From NCBI GenBank assembly GCA_018222585.1, contig JAAFAB010000002.1:744001-808000 (forward strand): a stretch of 64,000 nucleotides of DNA. The letters are read 5' to 3'. This document shows, in pieces, positions 62,899 to 64,000 of the stretch. Source of the stretch: Paracoccaceae bacterium. GTDB lineage: Bacteria; Pseudomonadota; Alphaproteobacteria; Rhodobacterales; Rhodobacteraceae. Positions within the stretch are counted from its first letter, which is position 1. Every line of letters begins with the position of its first letter. Made by a program: the position numbers and the translations under genes. The notes under the pieces are model-generated. The model did not search any database. It was not told the origin of the DNA and was given only the letters and a program-made list of their open reading frames with translations.

Positions 62899-64000
62899 AT
62901 GATGACGCTGTGTAAAAGACTTCTTCCGGTTGCCTGTCTGATCCTCGGCTTGGGGGCATTTCCCCATGTGGCCGGGGCCCAGAGCCTGCGGCGCGATACC
63001 GGCCCGGCGGAGACCCCGCCGGCCTCCTTCACCGGCTCGCAATATGTCGACAGCAAGGGCTGCGTCTATATCCGCGCCGGTGTCGACGGCAATGTCACCT
63101 GGGTGCCCCGCGTCTCGCGCGAACGGAAGGTGGTCTGTGGCTTCCAGCCCAGCCAGGTGGCCGCCGCGCCCGCACCTGCCGCACCGGCGAGCGGCAGCGC
63201 GGTGACGATCACCGCCGCCCGGCCCGAGAACACGGCCCCGGCGACCCCTGCGCCTGCCGCCACGGCTGCCCCGGCGCCCGTCGCCACGGCCCGGGCCAGC
63301 GCGCCGAAACCCGCCCCGCGCCCGACCCGGGTGATCCGCCCGGCCGCGGTGGCCGTGGCCGAGCCGGCGCCGCGCACCCCGGTGCCCGCCGTTCGGCCTC
63401 AGGTCATTGCCCCGGTCCGGCCCACGGGCGCCACCGCCTGCCCGAACCTCTCTCCGATCGCCCAGCAATACGTGCGGCCCGGCCCCTACGAGATCAGCTG
63501 CGGCCCCGGCGCCTATGCGGCGCCCTCGGTACAGACGCAGAGCTACCGCCCGGGCCAGGGGCTTGTCGTCTCCGCGCCGGTGGTCAGGCCCGGCCAGGTG
63601 GCGCCCGGTACCCGGGTCGTGCCGCGCCACGTCTATGAGAACAACCACCTCGCCACCACCGGCATCGCGGTGCCCAAGGGCTATGCGCCCGCCTTCGACG
63701 ATGGCCGCCTGAACCCGCATCGCGGGGTGCAGACCTTCGAGGGCAAGGCGGCGATGGATCGCACCTGGACGCAGACCGTGCCGCGCCGCCTTCAGCCGGT
63801 GACGGCGCAGCCCGGCGCTCCGGTGATCTCGACCCAGACCCGGGTGCCCGCCACGGCGCCGCGCCGTGCCGCGCCCTATCGCTACGTGCAGGTCGGCAGC
63901 TTCGCCCAGGCGGGGAATGCGCAGAACACGGCAGCGCGGATGCAGGCCTCGGGGATCCCGGTGCGGATCTCGGCCAGCGGGCGCTACCAGGTGGTGCTGC
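62899..64000 (+). CDS. Exported SPOR-domain protein (3' partial)
   Basis: This gene is open at the window edge and so is missing from the ORF track. It encodes a signal peptide ('[21 protein letters not shown]'), a small domain with two Cys ('[24 protein letters not shown] ... VVCGF'), a long Pro/Ala-rich linker, and near the edge the start of a SPOR domain ('[29 protein letters not shown]'), which binds denuded peptidoglycan. A Cys pair also occurs in '[26 protein letters not shown]'. The start is uncertain: in-frame ATGs exist at 62842, 62887, 62899 and 62902. It is likely a periplasmic cell-wall protein. Confidence 0.8.
   Translation, partial: MMTLCKRLLPVACLILGLGAFPHVAGAQSLRRDTGPAETPPASFTGSQYVDSKGCVYIRAGVDGNVTWVPRVSRERKVVCGFQPSQVAAAPAPAAPASGSAVTITAARPENTAPATPAPAATAAPAPVATARASAPKPAPRPTRVIRPAAVAVAEPAPRTPVPAVRPQVIAPVRPTGATACPNLSPIAQQYVRPGPYEISCGPGAYAAPSVQTQSYRPGQGLVVSAPVVRPGQVAPGTRVVPRHVYENNHLATTGIAVPKGYAPAFDDGRLNPHRGVQTFEGKAAMDRTWTQTVPRRLQPVTAQPGAPVISTQTRVPATAPRRAAPYRYVQVGSFAQAGNAQNTAARMQASGIPVRISASGRYQVVL

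Noticed and set aside
1-64000. CRISPR arrays, tRNA or rRNA genes, prophage or transposase genes
   Set aside because: No regular direct repeats with spacers, no cloverleaf-like sequences, and no integrase or transposase motifs were noticed on either strand.

Overview
The window is a high-GC stretch of an alphaproteobacterial chromosome, almost certainly Rhodobacterales (Rhodobacteraceae/Roseobacteraceae type). The signs are the TRAP transporter, the urt operon, the Anbu proteasome operon, DUF2927 and YcgN proteins, and a dispersed hairpin plus 'CCCCCGGAGTATTTTCAGCCTGGTGATGA' repeat that I recall as common between genes in this order. Coding density is high. I see no tRNA, rRNA, CRISPR array, integrase or transposase. 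Most long antisense ORFs in the track are shadows caused by base composition.

Layout. 1-2.1 kb: the end of a TRAP transporter operon (dctP end, dctQ, dctM). 2.4-8.5 kb: a MarR-like regulator (minus), then a periplasmic amidase, PBP1A and release factor 2 (plus). 8.8-11 kb: a small unknown gene, then a lytic transglycosylase and a DUF2189 membrane protein, each broken by what looks like one missing C in the same local context. 11.2-17.2 kb: tamA-tamB (minus). 17.6-25.5 kb: three exported proteins in a row, a tetraheme cytochrome c fused to a DUF4384-like domain, a caspase-fold protease, and an M14-type metallopeptidase-like protein. This is the most unusual locus. 25.6-27.8 kb: a ferric-reductase-like flavocytochrome and an isochorismatase-family hydrolase (minus). 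28.2-32.2 kb: the ATP-grasp / alpha-E / transglutaminase / Anbu operon. 32.7-39.0 kb: urtABCDE for urea uptake, with a repeat unit sitting between urtB and urtC inside a translationally coupled small ORF. 39.3-46.3 kb: dtd, a CZB-like protein, a DUF2927 lipoprotein, a TelA-like protein, an RluB-type pseudouridine synthase with a long disordered tail, tadA and prs. 46.4-53.6 kb: a DsbA-fold isomerase, an alpha/beta hydrolase, ltaE-ycgN-ribF-glyA (minus), nadK, a GNAT and csbD. 53.6-58.1 kb: prpE and maeB. 58.3-62.8 kb: a compact nucleoside salvage operon cdd-deoA-deoB-add-upp. The window ends in a SPOR-domain protein that runs off the edge.

Non-coding signals worth attention are six loci carrying the composite repeat; four operator-like palindromes between two convergent genes near 47.9 kb; three exact TTTGCAAA octamers upstream of prpE, matching the short-chain acyl-CoA regulator (ScfR) site type; and a GGAAC-N17-GTT stress promoter candidate before csbD. 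All family assignments come from reading motifs; no database search was run.
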